60,000 nt of DNA from Symsagittifera roscoffensis. Taxonomy: Eukaryota; Xenacoelomorpha; Acoela; Convolutidae. The notes beneath the pieces were generated by a model, which saw only the letters and a program-made list of their open reading frames with translations, ran no database searches and was not told the DNA's origin. The stretch is from NCBI RefSeq assembly GCF_963678635.1, contig NC_087062.1, forward strand, positions 75,572,349 through 75,632,348, in the 5' to 3' direction. Below are positions 9,082-19,448 of the stretch, one piece after another; within the stretch, counting starts at the first letter, position 1; every line of letters begins with the position of its first letter. The translations under genes and the position numbers were made by a program.

Positions 9082-12000
9082 TCACGCACCACAGTCTAAA
9101 TTAGCCTGTTTTAGATATAGATCTTGTGATGTGGCAAATGAAATATTTTCGTACCGCTTCGTCATATAAGACTTGGGTCCTTGGTATTGTTTCACATTGG
9201 GGTTTTGAGTGGGCGTGTAGATTGCGGTGAAATGGACAAACACTGAGACAATTATGATTAGAGATATGGCTACCAGAATGATGGCCCACCAATACTGCAA
9301 CGCAAAGTCAGACCACTTGTCTGCATTGAACAGCTGTGATATCAGCTTCAACAGAGCTCCCTCTTCTACAAACGACCTGCACCTGTGGTACACGTCACAA
9401 TATCCGTCATTAGAACTACAAATATCGCCCTCTCCTATGTGCAGAGTGTCCGCCCACTGCTCTGGTGCGATCACATTAATGGGTTGGCAAATCCCAGCAC
9501 CCGGATTCGCCTCTCGGCAACACACTACGCAGTTAACTTCCTTTGAGTTCTCTATTTCGTCGGCATCACACGAGCATTGTTCATAGTTCGTTCCAAGAGA
9601 TAAACATGCACTTCCTACACAGTTGCCATCAACACACGATTTGGACCCATTGCTGCACAATTGGCCATTGTCTCTATTCTGTTTTTCAGGACACTTCGAG
9701 TTTGTTCCTCCGGGGCAACTCCTCGGAACTGCACATTCGTCACTCTGTCCGCACGGAACATTTGAGCCGAGAGGTTGACAGTCGGTGCTACAGCAGTCGT
9801 CGGCTGTCGGACTACAGCGCGCATTTCCATTCAACTTGCATTGTGTTGCTAAAATAGATACCGAAGTATTAGCTTCTGCATATGGCCACAATTAAGCAAC
9901 GCATAAAATTTGCAAACAAAATTATAAATCGTTACTTTCCACCCACTGCAGAAGAATAAAGGGGACATCCCTAATGCGCGAAAATTTGGTCAGCCAATCA
10001 TAATTCATAAATTCAAAGTAGATAATGATGAAATCTGCCAGTTCAGGACAGTTTCAAGAGCTTTGAATATTTTTGAGAATTTTCGCGCATTCGTTGATTA
10101 GCGCATGAGCCATAGCCCCTATAATGAAGCTCATAACAACATCTATTATCAAACAAACATGTGCCACCAGTATTTGATAAACTCTGCAAGAGAACAGAAA
10201 GTTTCATCTAACTCTACAAAACAGTTCCATTCCATGCCTTTTTTAGCTTCTTTTTTGTTTTCTATAAAAATTATTTAAAAAATGAAAGTTCCATTCCATG
10301 CCTTTTTTCAGCTACTTTTTTGTTTTCTATAAAAATTATTTTAAAAATTAAAGTTCCATTCCATACATTTTTCAGCTTCTTTTTTGTTTTCTATAAAAAT
10401 GATTTAAAAAATGAAAGTTTGGATGTCGCTAAAACTTACTCTTATATCCAAAAGAGTATTCGTTCGAAAAAAATTATCTCAATGACCAGAACTATTTAGG
10501 GGAAGAGACATTTTTGGTAGACAAGCACTCACTTTGTCTAAAGGCACCTTGGGCGCCAGTATGCACTAGCCATTTTATTGTGTTTTTCAAAAACTCGCCG
10601 GCAACGTAGAAAAATTTCGTATACTAGATAGTTAAATGTTTAGTGAGAGCTGGGAAAAAAATTTGGTCGACCTAAATGTTCACCCTCTCTCTCTCTCTCT
10701 CTCTCTCTCTTCGAAAAAATCTGAGATCAAACAATGTCACTCAATAATCAAGCTAACTCAAAAATGCTTTAGAACCACAAGACTGTGTTTTCATTTGAAG
10801 TCACGCAAGGCAAAAAATGGCGATCTCTTGAGATCATTAATGACACAGAGGCCAAGCAGAGCTTCGCGACGCAACTCAAAAGTAGAACATAGCCAACAGA
10901 GTTGGAAAATGTTCAATGAACGCAAGAAAAAAACTGGCTTAATTTTTGACACAGAGGCGATGCTGAGCTTCGCATCACTTGCGATACAAAACAAGAAAAA
11001 AGTTTTTAAAAAATCGAAAAGATCGAAAAAACTAGATCTATTAAATGAATAAAGCTAGTTTTGAAACAAAAGCATGCCAAGACAAAAGAATGTGTAATGA
11101 GCATCGGAAGATAATGTACCCAGCGGTAAAAAAAAAGCCGAAGATACCTAGTCAGAAACCTTGTCAGAAGTCGAAAAAAATCAAGACCTCAAACTTCTGA
11201 AAGTTAAGTCCACATCACCCTCAAAACACTTTAATTGCTCGTCAAATGAAACATTATGAGCAAACTAAGACGATATAATATAGGGTGAAACCTATTCATC
11301 CAAAAAAAAAACAGCCGAAAAAAAATATAAAAAATTATGACTAATAAAAAGTTATCAAGTCCCCCATAACCTCAAAACAAAGACACGCACACACGAAACT
11401 TTTTTGGCTCGTCGAAAGATGCAATATGAGGCCAATAAACCGATATAATATAGGCCGAAATCTATCAAGTCAAAAAAATGGGGAAAAACCAAAAAATAAT
11501 TACCATGAAAAACTAAACAAAAATTCTATTAGGAATTTTAGCATTTAAGGCAATCCAGAGATGAGCATGAAAAACGTATTTCCGTTGAAACGACTCAAAA
11601 TTAGGTCACTAAGCCGATTAAAAAAAGGCCGATAACAAACAGAATGAAATCAGAACACTAAAGGCATATATAAGGTGAAAAAAAACTACAATATGGCAAC
11701 TAAGCAGACAAAACATCAGCAGACAATCATCAGCCGACAATTTGTTTTGAAACGGACTATTTCCAGTTTGAAAAAAAATAGACCTGGTCACTTTCGAACC
11801 CAGGACCTTTGTCGTCCCAGGCGTATTCGTTACCACCAGACTAAGTGCGCCGGAGACGCTCAGAAATTTGATTTCTTATGAAACAAGATATCAATTGATT
11901 CAAGTGATTCTGTTAAACTAGTTTTAACCCGAAAAAAGGTCTACATTCCAGTTTGATGACGCTTGCTTATCATCTTTAAAAAAATCTCAACTTTCGAACT

Positions 12001-15000
12001 TCGAAAAAAAATACCAGGCCTTGCAGCACTACAAACTTCTGAAACAATTTATGATAGACACTTTTCTGATAAAAAAATAACCATCTGTAAGAAAATTGGA
12101 TCAATAAGTAAATTTTGTTTTCTGCTAAGAAATTAAAATCCACTTTCGAAATGGGGAGTTGATTTTGATTTTCGTGACCTTTACACTTTTTCTGCTCGAT
12201 AATGAGTTTGCCTTCCTTTTCATAAAAAAATGAACTGAACTGTATTTAAAAAAACCAAAAATCAATCCGCTAAAAAAATCAAATTTGAGACTGAACAAAT
12301 TTGGTTATTTTCCTGAAAAAAAAAGAACAAAAACAGCATCAAGATCTAATTAAGAGTCTTCACCACGTTCATCGACTCTTAAAAATGCGTCGAAGGACAG
12401 TATTTCCGAAAAAAAACTGCATTGAAAATCCTAAAAACTTCATACGTTTGTCTCGGATGATGTTAGTTTTTAGGAACACATACTAAGAAACAGCCGACAG
12501 CGTTATACAACTATTCAGAAAAACATATGGGACGTCATCTAAGCCGACAAAACTTGGGTAGACAATCGTTGAACAAAAAAACCATTAAATGTTTAAGGCT
12601 ATAAAAATTTGCAACTCTAAGATTTAACCCCTCCCGAAACACACGAAACCCAAAAAATATAATTTTAATCTGAAACAACGCAAAATTAGGTGAATAATTC
12701 AATACAAAAAAAAATATCACATTTCAGCAAAGCATTTAAGCGGAATAAACTTTCTGAGCAAAAACCGTAAAGAGGATAACGCAAAAAATCTATGTTCCTG
12801 TTTATTCACGATAATCACAAGCTTAATAAATACAGCAGGTAACACAGCCAAAATAACAAAGGTTTCGACGAAAAGTAAAAGAGGGTGATTTCGGTATTTC
12901 AAAACTTCTTGGTAAAGACAAACTGTTTTCAATAAATCTAACAAAATTTAACAGTAAAAATGTTTAGAAAATAAGCGCATAGAATTAAAGCTGACTGTCC
13001 TCAATGACCAAATACTTACAACCATTTTCGGGTTCGATAAATATTATTTCGCAACACTGAACGTGCACCCAAGGCATATATGCAGCCAATACATTAACCG
13101 TGCTATTTATTCAGAGGTTATAAAATATACTGACAGCCGTTTTTCAAAGTCTAGTACCCGCTTGCAACACCCTTGCTTATCGAAAGAGTAACTATTACAA
13201 ATGAGATGCAAGCTTTGAGTAAGCATTTGATTTATAAATGAGTACACATTTCAAAACATGCTTTAGCTACGGAAATGTAGCACTTAATTATGTAAGCATA
13301 AAACATCTAAGCAAATTTGAACAGCAGTATTTCAATTGACAACAGATGAATCGGTTGGCTTCGCGAAGCTTAATCGGAGCTCGTCCAATATCTTAAGTGC
13401 ATCTTTTGTTTGAATCAAATCATAGGAGAATGAACTTGAAGGGTTATGCTTCGGTTCACCTTCGCCGATATTTTATTTTGGTTACTTGCCTTCATTCTCT
13501 TAAACATCAAAATAGATATAACTGATCTTTTAAGTTTTATTTTTTATTTAGTTGAAGTAAATAGATGCAAGCTTGTTTCAAACCCAAATTTCCAGCTAAT
13601 TTCGCATCCTAATAGAATGATAAACTCACCCTTGAACTCGGCAAAAGCAGGCTGACAACACTTGTCGTAACACTTGCCATCGGGATCAGCGAAGCCACAA
13701 TCGCAGTCCTCGTCTCCCTCCACCACATTGTTGCCGCAAAACTCTCCTTTCGGCTGGACGAAACACGCACTCGATCCACTTTCTTCCAGATGCCGTCCGA
13801 TCTCCTCTCTGGAACAGGGGGAGAATAGGATGTTGTTGTCGTAGGAACCCGGCTGGGAGCTCGGGTGCATTAAGTAGTTTCCTTCCGTGCCACCGGGCAT
13901 GCATGCTCCGTCGGAGTCGTGTGACGCCCCGTACGAGTGACCTGCCTCATGAGCGAAGGTGAGAGATACTAACAACTTGGATCTTCGCTCACCTTGAAGC
14001 TTCATTGTCACCACACCTTGTCGATACAGTTTGCAGATACCTGCAAATTCAAAAACTTACGAATATTTGTAATATATAATCCATTGTGCTGTGCTACAAA
14101 CCAAACTTCAACTGGAACTTTGCAAAAATGTTCTCAACCTAATTAAGTTTCTCATATTGATGTATTTGAAAAGCGAATCACGAACGAAACTTACCCCCAT
14201 AAGTTCCTGAAACAAAAAAGGCGTCACACCAATGAACTAATCTGAGAAAATGATGATTTATTTGATGGTACATGAAGATGAACAAACCTCCAGTGTAAGC
14301 TTCACCCAAAACATTGTCAAAATCGCGATCGGTGAACGCAAACACCAAACAGTAGTCACTGTTCCAATCGCGAGTATTTCTACTTTTCTCCGAAAGAGCT
14401 CTCAGGAAATCTCCTGAGCCCACATTTTCGCCCAAATTTTTGAACGGATAGTCATCGTCGTTAACTCTGTCTTCAGTGAATATTTCGAACCTTCCAATTG
14501 TTATTGCGTAGCCTTTTTTCCCATCGAAAACTGTGTTTTCAAAAATGTTATCGGCCTCTTTAACGAAATATGAAACTGCATGGGTGATATCGTTGAAATT
14601 ATCGTTATATGCTTTGCTAAACTTATGATCAACGACCACTAATATTTCACACGTGTTATGACTAGGAGCTGACGTTACGGTGTCTCTTTGGGGCCGGTCA
14701 AATTTGAAATCCTGAGGCAGCCTTTTTTCTCCCCCGCTGTTGCCGCATAGCCCGTTGAAGTTCACAGGACTCAGATCTGTTTCTTTGAAAGCAACAGTTG
14801 GACTCCGCTCTTTGACATCCTCGTCCAAATCTTTTCCAAAAATTACTTCGGTAGATTCCAGAATCCACGTCACATTTCTGATCGTCACGTGACCTTCGAA
14901 GTTTCCCTTGGAGTTTATGAAGCCACTAACTGACGATTTCGATGCCAGTCCGGATACGAAACCAGAGTAGAACCTGTCCACGTCTACTCGCTTTCCATTC

Positions 15001-15293
15001 ACAGTTACGTTGTTATGGCGTCTCACCGGCGGCTGGACTTTAGTGAGTAGCAGCGAGTAAGGATTTCCAGAGAGGACCAACCGAATGACCAAATCATCGT
15101 CCAAGTGGTCAGCGGATGCAGTGTACATCGCACTACGTCTTGAGTGTCGTGAGTTGAAGGTGTAGCTAATTCTATCGGAAGTCAGCTCTTCGTATTTCTC
15201 TATCAATTTGTTCCCAGATACAAGTTGCATGCTGATACCATGTGCCAGGATACAAACGAAAACGCTAAGCCGATCTACCCTATATAAGTGCAT
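9082..15293 (-). CDS. ADAM10: ADAM10/Kuzbanian-type metalloprotease
   Basis: Four coding exons (15293-14288, 14206-14195, 14040-13630, 9848-9082) join in frame to 2196 nt, 731 aa, close to the 748 aa of human ADAM10. Order: signal peptide (about residues 1-25); prodomain; reprolysin domain with the zinc motif HEAGHSYGASHD at about 370-381; disintegrin-like and Cys-rich region; a membrane segment at about 662-684 (YWWAIILVAISLIIIV); and a cytoplasmic tail of about 47 residues that lacks the proline-rich SH3 ligands of vertebrate ADAM10. ADAM10 is the cell-surface sheddase that cleaves Notch and other ectodomains. Details that point to ADAM10 rather than ADAM17 are FTDRDFDNVLGEAYTGG, the EDCDCGF disintegrin start and the YTPTQNPN juxtamembrane block. 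I see no clear furin site. A CAG acceptor lies 7 nt upstream of the ATG. Confidence 0.92.
10224..10418 (+). repeat. Three tandem copies of a 64-65 bp unit
   Basis: The unit starts GTTCCATTCCATGCC and ends in a run like TTTAAAAAATGAAA. Copies begin at 10224, 10288 and 10353. Confidence 0.85.
10684..10710 (+). repeat. (CT)n microsatellite
   Basis: Uninterrupted CT dinucleotides. Confidence 0.95.
10841..10875 (+). repeat. Hairpin repeat copy H1
   Basis: TGACACAGAGGCCAAG...GCTTCGCGACGC; a one-base mismatch weakens the stem. Confidence 0.6.
10947..10982 (+). repeat. Hairpin repeat copy H2
   Basis: TGACACAGAGGCGATGCTGA then GCTTCGCATCACTTGCG. Lies 106 bp from H1. Confidence 0.65.
11675..11880 (-). 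repeat. tRNA-derived SINE-like repeat S1
   Basis: On the minus strand there is a tRNA-like body with an A-box-like stretch (TAGTCTGGTGGTAACG) and GGTTCGAA in the B-box place; the part from the anticodon arm on (CGCCT...AAAGGTC) resembles tRNA-Val. Its flank (GACAATTTGTTTTGAAACGG, then TTTGAAAAAAAA) is shared with S2, S3 and S4, which makes it a family and not a lone tRNA gene. Confidence 0.65.
13630..14040 (-). other. ADAM10: ADAM10 exon 3: catalytic and disintegrin start
   Basis: This exon carries the complete zinc-binding helix, the LMHPSS turn (the family's Met-turn place) and the NNVVEGDEDCDCGF opening of the disintegrin-like domain. It starts after TTTGAATTTGCAG and ends at a GTGAGT donor. 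Confidence 0.85.
14195..14206 (-). other. ADAM10: 12-nt microexon of ADAM10
   Basis: TTTGTTTCAG precedes and GTAAGTTTC follows the 12 bases GAACTTATGGGG. Including them joins the flanking exons in phase and gives AYTGGTYGGICKLY, matching the family's A-Y/W-x-G...GGICE/K block before the zinc helix. Skipping it keeps the frame but removes four residues, so it could also be alternatively used. Confidence 0.8.
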
Positions 15294-15310
15294 TGTGAAC
15301 CTGGAAGTAG
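15294..15310 (-). promoter_or_regulatory. Splice or trans-splice acceptor before ADAM10
   Basis: A pyrimidine-rich stretch ends in ACTTCCAG at 15301, then GTTCACA, then the ATG. Confidence 0.5.
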
Positions 15311-17604
15311 TCAACAAGGAAACAAAAGGCAAAACGTCAAGAAGATCTGGTTGCTGAGCAAGTAGCACAGAAGGTTCAGACCACAGACTGTTGTACAAAA
15401 AAATTTGCCATTGATTTTATCAACGTGTATAACAATCAATTTAGCAACGCCAGCTTAAAACTTGAGTCAATCCTCTCACGACTAAAACAGCTTTAATATG
15501 ACAAATATGTCTCTCCTATTCGAACAACCGGCAGATAGCTACCGAGTGCATGGATTTACAAGTAAGTCACCTACTCCGCAAGAACTGAACTATTGACTTC
15601 AACGTAAAACAAAAACGATAAAACATAACGATACTAAAGAAAACAAAGAAAAAAAAACAGTTAAAAAAGTGTCAAGGAACTCGTGTACAACAGACAAACG
15701 GATTATTTTTTTTTTAATATTTCGAATTCAAAGAAAAATATTTAACACTCAGAAGCTCATCCCATTTAAGGAAAAGTGGTTCAATAAGTATTTTTATTGA
15801 GCTGGGAATTCACAAAATTGAAGTACACAAAAATTTTTGACTCTTTTAATTTCTCGCAATCCGAATCACTGCCCATAGGGGTTTAAAATAATCCACATTC
15901 GCCCCCTTTGAACTTTCCTTCAGATACCTAAAATTGCACGGAAAACACCATTAGCTGACCCATAGTTCCCTCCCGTCACTTCAGTATCATGGTCGGAATA
16001 AAACTGGATCAGCAGGCATACTTTTTTCAGCTAGGGAATATAAATTTCGTTTAAAAACCGTTTTTGAAACTAAAACATTTTCACTTTTTATCACGCCATT
16101 TGCAAATTGTTTTGAAGAGCGTAAGTTATCTTCCTTTATTTCAATTGAAAATAAATTTCAATTGAAACTAAAATCATGAAACACTTTGAACTATAAATTA
16201 TATTCCAAAACTTATAGAATTTTGTGCGACCCAGAAGTGAGCACTTCAAATGAGTTTCCATCGAAACAACCCAAAAATTAGGTCACGATAAAATATAGGC
16301 CGAAAGTATTTGGACCGAATCAAGTTTCTAAGCAAAGAAAAAAAAGTAAACAACAAAAAAAGCGAAATACGAAGTCAAAGTAAGTAAAATTTCAGATTGC
16401 AGGAGTAAATCTAAAGCAACTACAATAAAATTGCGTACAGTAAAAAAATCGAAAGGAAGACAGGCAACTAAGCTGACAAACCTAAGCAGACAAATAGGCC
16501 GACAAGTTTATTTGAAACAGAATATTTTTAGTTTGAAAAAAAAGAGGTCCTGATCGGATTCGAATCCGGAACCTTTGCCGTCACAGGCGTATTCTTTACC
16601 TCCAGGCTATGTCTGGCAACATTCTGAATTCGAAACATGAGCCAGACGTTGAGCTATGAAAAATGAACTTTATATCTTCAAAATTATTTAAATCAAATAA
16701 CTTTTCTGAAAAATTTCTTTTTGAAAAATCGCGCCCCTCCTTTAAATTGATATACCACTTTCAGAAAAAAAAACAGGGTTGATCAGCCACAGCCACAAAT
16801 AACAGTCGTTAAAGACTACCAAAAGGTAGTTCCTTTTGAGCTTACATTACTCTGTTCTACTGAAATATGAACTCACGCTCAAATTTGAACCACATGAGCT
16901 AGTTCATATAATGAAACAGGTGGCACGCCTGCCGTAGACGCTAAGAATATCAAATTCATTAAAACCAATGAACCATCAGGAGATGAGTCCTGTGAACAAA
17001 GTTGGTTACGGAAAAAAGTCTAGCACCAGGTTGCAAAACCCTTGTTAATCATCGCAAAGGTAAGTAACCAAAAGTTAAACAGCAAAAAGAACATGAAATT
17101 TGAGGTTGAACATATTTTAGAACTTTTTTCCTAAAAAATCTCCAAGACCTAAATAAGCGTTTTCACCTCGTTCATTGAAACTTAAACCCATTTCAGTACA
17201 ATAGTTTTGTAGTGTTCTGAATAAAAACAGCATTTAGAAATAAGTAATTTGATAACGATTCGCCTTCAAAATAGCATACAGTATTATTATTGAAATGAAT
17301 AATTTATGATATATCGTTTTCCACTCACTTCAATCAATAATTTTTCGCAACGAGCAAGTTAATGGCAGTTTCAAATTCAGACTTCAAATCCAGATTAACG
17401 AAATACAACATAAATACTTGGAAATTTTAAATTCATATCGCAACATAAATTTAAGCTTTAACGTGAGAAAAATAACAAATGATCGACACAACAGCGTTAT
17501 CAACTGAAAAATAGCTGAAAAGAGAAAAGACATAAAACCAGTTTTGCTGAAAAAGAGTAAAATTGACTTGATTCAACAGGAAATTTAATCCAATTACATT
17601 CTCA
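15301..17604. other. Intergenic repeats between ADAM10 and FAF2
   Basis: AT-rich with no gene. It holds SINE-like copy S2 and a dispersed-repeat copy at about 16990-17060 (AGTCTAGCACCAGG). The ADAM10 promoter could lie here if its 5' end is made by an ordinary intron and not by trans-splicing. Confidence 0.6.
16475..16640 (-). repeat. tRNA-derived SINE-like repeat S2
   Basis: Same architecture as S1, with the B-box GGATTCGAATCCG better preserved and flank AAACCTAAGCAGACAAATAG on the plus strand. Confidence 0.65.
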
Positions 17605-17610
17605 TTTATT
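17605..17610 (-). terminator. FAF2 polyadenylation signal AATAAA
   Basis: A minus-strand AATAAA lies 30 nt after the FAF2 stop codon. Confidence 0.7.
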
Positions 17611-17639
17611 TCTACGACTCCCCTTAAATATATTCTGAT

Positions 17640-19211
17640 TCACGTCGTTGATTCGTGATCGCCAATCAGCTCATGATCGAAATCTTCAATTTCTTCCTCG
17701 TAATCCGAGGATGATTCGGATCCTACGAAGTCCACATCATCCTCTACAGAGTCTTGTTCGAGCGTTTCATCAGCCCTCGGGTCTTTGCCGTTTGTCAAAC
17801 TGGGCAATGAGTCGGCCACACTTTCGCCCGTTTCCGATTCCTCGTCGTCAGAGTCAAAATTCTGCTGAACAAACAGAAGCTCGTTTTTACTCAACCCGTA
17901 CTCTTTCAGAGTCTGATCCATTTCTGAACCAGATGAGGCCTCAGGATTTGGCAGACACTTTCTGGGAAACGATTTCATGATGTCGAATTTAGGTGGACAG
18001 CACTCTTGGCAAAATACAAAATTTCTCAGCAGCGCCAAAGTGTCTTGCGTACAGAATACTCTGTTTATTCTTTCACCAGAAGGCATCTTGAAGGCCAGAG
18101 GAAGTGCATCTGGATTACCTGATTCAGGTTCCGCTGGGAAAGATTCTCTGATCGTACGTTTTAGGAGTTTAGTTTCCGCTTTTTTCATCTTCTTCTCTTG
18201 TTTTTGTTTGAGTATTGCGTCCTCCTGTTCTTTACGCATTCGGTTTTCTTCCTCCTTTTGCTTAGCCTTTTCACGGTCTCTTTTCAAAGACTCTTGATAA
18301 GCATCATCTTGCTGGTCTCTGAGAAGCCTGCTCAGATTCCTATCATCTGCTTCACTCCTCGCTGCTCTGACATATGAGGTGTTGTCGTTTATGATCCTTC
18401 TAATTCTCTGTAAAAACGCTTCTCCGCTTTGCGCGCCTTCAATTCGACCGACGACTGTCAGTCTGTTATCTCGAAGACAAACTACCGCCACAAACGGCTC
18501 GTATCTGCTCCTGAAAATCTTCGAAACTCGATACCCCTCCGGACTCTCGACTGAGCAGGCCCAGAACAACGCATTATTGCTGATAAACTCATAAACGTCT
18601 GGGTTCACTAAACAAGCGGTGTTGAATAGTGTGCAATCTTCAGAACTGAAATTAGCTAAATACACAATTAGGAATCTAAATTCACTTTTTGATTTCTGCA
18701 TCACCTGGCTAAACGTCATCCGTTCGAAGTGTGGGTGCATAAACCCATATGAACTTTCAAATTTCTCAATGAAAGACCTGACATCGCCATATGGATCTGT
18801 GATTCGACTTCGCGGATCGGGAACGAAAAAACGATAAAAGAAAACGAATACATCAAACACAGTTGAAAATGTGAAGCGAAAAGGAAAAGCGAAGAGCCAC
18901 TTGAGCCATGTGATCCAATTGACCGGTCTCCTAATAGCACTTGCATAGTAAATTCGTTGATTAGGGTGGAAAATATTGACGGCGATGGGGCGAGTCAGTT
19001 CTCTCACTTGATCTTGTGGTGATTGAAACTGTCCACTGTGTTGGATTACTGGTGCTCGTCCCTCATTCTGGTTGAACTGGTCCTGGACTGCTATTTCTAA
19101 ATTCCAGTTGTAAGATTCCAGCAGCTCCTTGCATCGTCCCATGCTATCGATACCTGTAAGGTCCTGAAATTGCAGAAGCATTTCTGTCTTTTCAGAAGAC
19201 AGATCATCCAT
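17640..19211 (-). CDS. FAF2: FAS-associated factor 2 (UBXD8)
   Basis: A single coding exon of 523 aa; human FAF2 is 445 aa. Order: UBA domain (about 6-46, LLQFQDLTGIDSM); a hydrophobic hairpin that inserts in the ER or lipid-droplet membrane (about 99-130); the thioredoxin-like UAS domain (about 140-280, with LFWACSVESPEGYRVS); a charged coiled coil (about 290-355); a UBX domain that binds p97/VCP (about 360-450); and an acidic tail of about 70 residues that is absent from the human protein. FAF2 recruits p97 to the ER for ERAD and regulates lipid droplets. The start follows CTTTTCAG by 11 nt, and the first Met begins the conserved UBA. The gene lies 237 bp downstream of PGM2 on the same strand. 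Confidence 0.95.
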   Translation of the reverse strand: MDDLSSEKTEMLLQFQDLTGIDSMGRCKELLESYNWNLEIAVQDQFNQNEGRAPVIQHSGQFQSPQDQVRELTRPIAVNIFHPNQRIYYASAIRRPVNWITWLKWLFAFPFRFTFSTVFDVFVFFYRFFVPDPRSRITDPYGDVRSFIEKFESSYGFMHPHFERMTFSQVMQKSKSEFRFLIVYLANFSSEDCTLFNTACLVNPDVYEFISNNALFWACSVESPEGYRVSKIFRSRYEPFVAVVCLRDNRLTVVGRIEGAQSGEAFLQRIRRIINDNTSYVRAARSEADDRNLSRLLRDQQDDAYQESLKRDREKAKQKEEENRMRKEQEDAILKQKQEKKMKKAETKLLKRTIRESFPAEPESGNPDALPLAFKMPSGERINRVFCTQDTLALLRNFVFCQECCPPKFDIMKSFPRKCLPNPEASSGSEMDQTLKEYGLSKNELLFVQQNFDSDDEESETGESVADSLPSLTNGKDPRADETLEQDSVEDDVDFVGSESSSDYEEEIEDFDHELIGDHESTT

Positions 19212-19225
19212 TGTGACTAAATCTG
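19212..19225 (-). promoter_or_regulatory. Splice or trans-splice acceptor before FAF2
   Basis: GCTTTTCAG ends at 19223, leaving an 11-nt leader before the ATG. No upstream exon is seen in the short gap to PGM2. Confidence 0.55.
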
Positions 19226-19331
19226 AAAAGCAGCGGCAAAATGTTGTACATTTTTAACAGATATTACCTGTGTAGAAAACTTGAAAACAACTCCTTGTGC
19301 ACTGTGAAAAGAATAAACATATAAGCTATCC

Positions 19332-19337
19332 TTTATT
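19332..19337 (-). terminator. PGM2 polyadenylation signal AATAAA
   Basis: A minus-strand ATAAATAAAGG lies about 112 nt after the PGM2 stop and about 110 nt before the FAF2 acceptor. Confidence 0.65.
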
Positions 19338-19448
19338 TATGGCAGAAGGAAACTGTACATAATCTGGTAAATTGAAAAATAGAATCAAGAATTTGGCATG
19401 AAAAATAGCATTTATCTAGATAACAAATTAACATTTTTGCCCAAAGTT

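Larger units (their letters stand above)
9849..13629. other. Large ADAM10 intron filled with repeats
   Basis: The intron separates the disintegrin start from the Cys-rich exon (donor GTGAGT at 13629, acceptor TTTTAG at 9849). It contains a 64-bp triplication, a (CT)n run, two copies of the hairpin repeat, a tRNA-derived SINE and copies of dispersed repeats. No independent gene is supported; short open frames here are low-complexity. Confidence 0.7.

Noticed and set aside
10636-11052. 138-aa plus-strand ORF in the ADAM10 intron
   Set aside because: It begins in a (CT)n tract, is Lys/Ser-rich low-complexity and covers two hairpin repeats; no domain.
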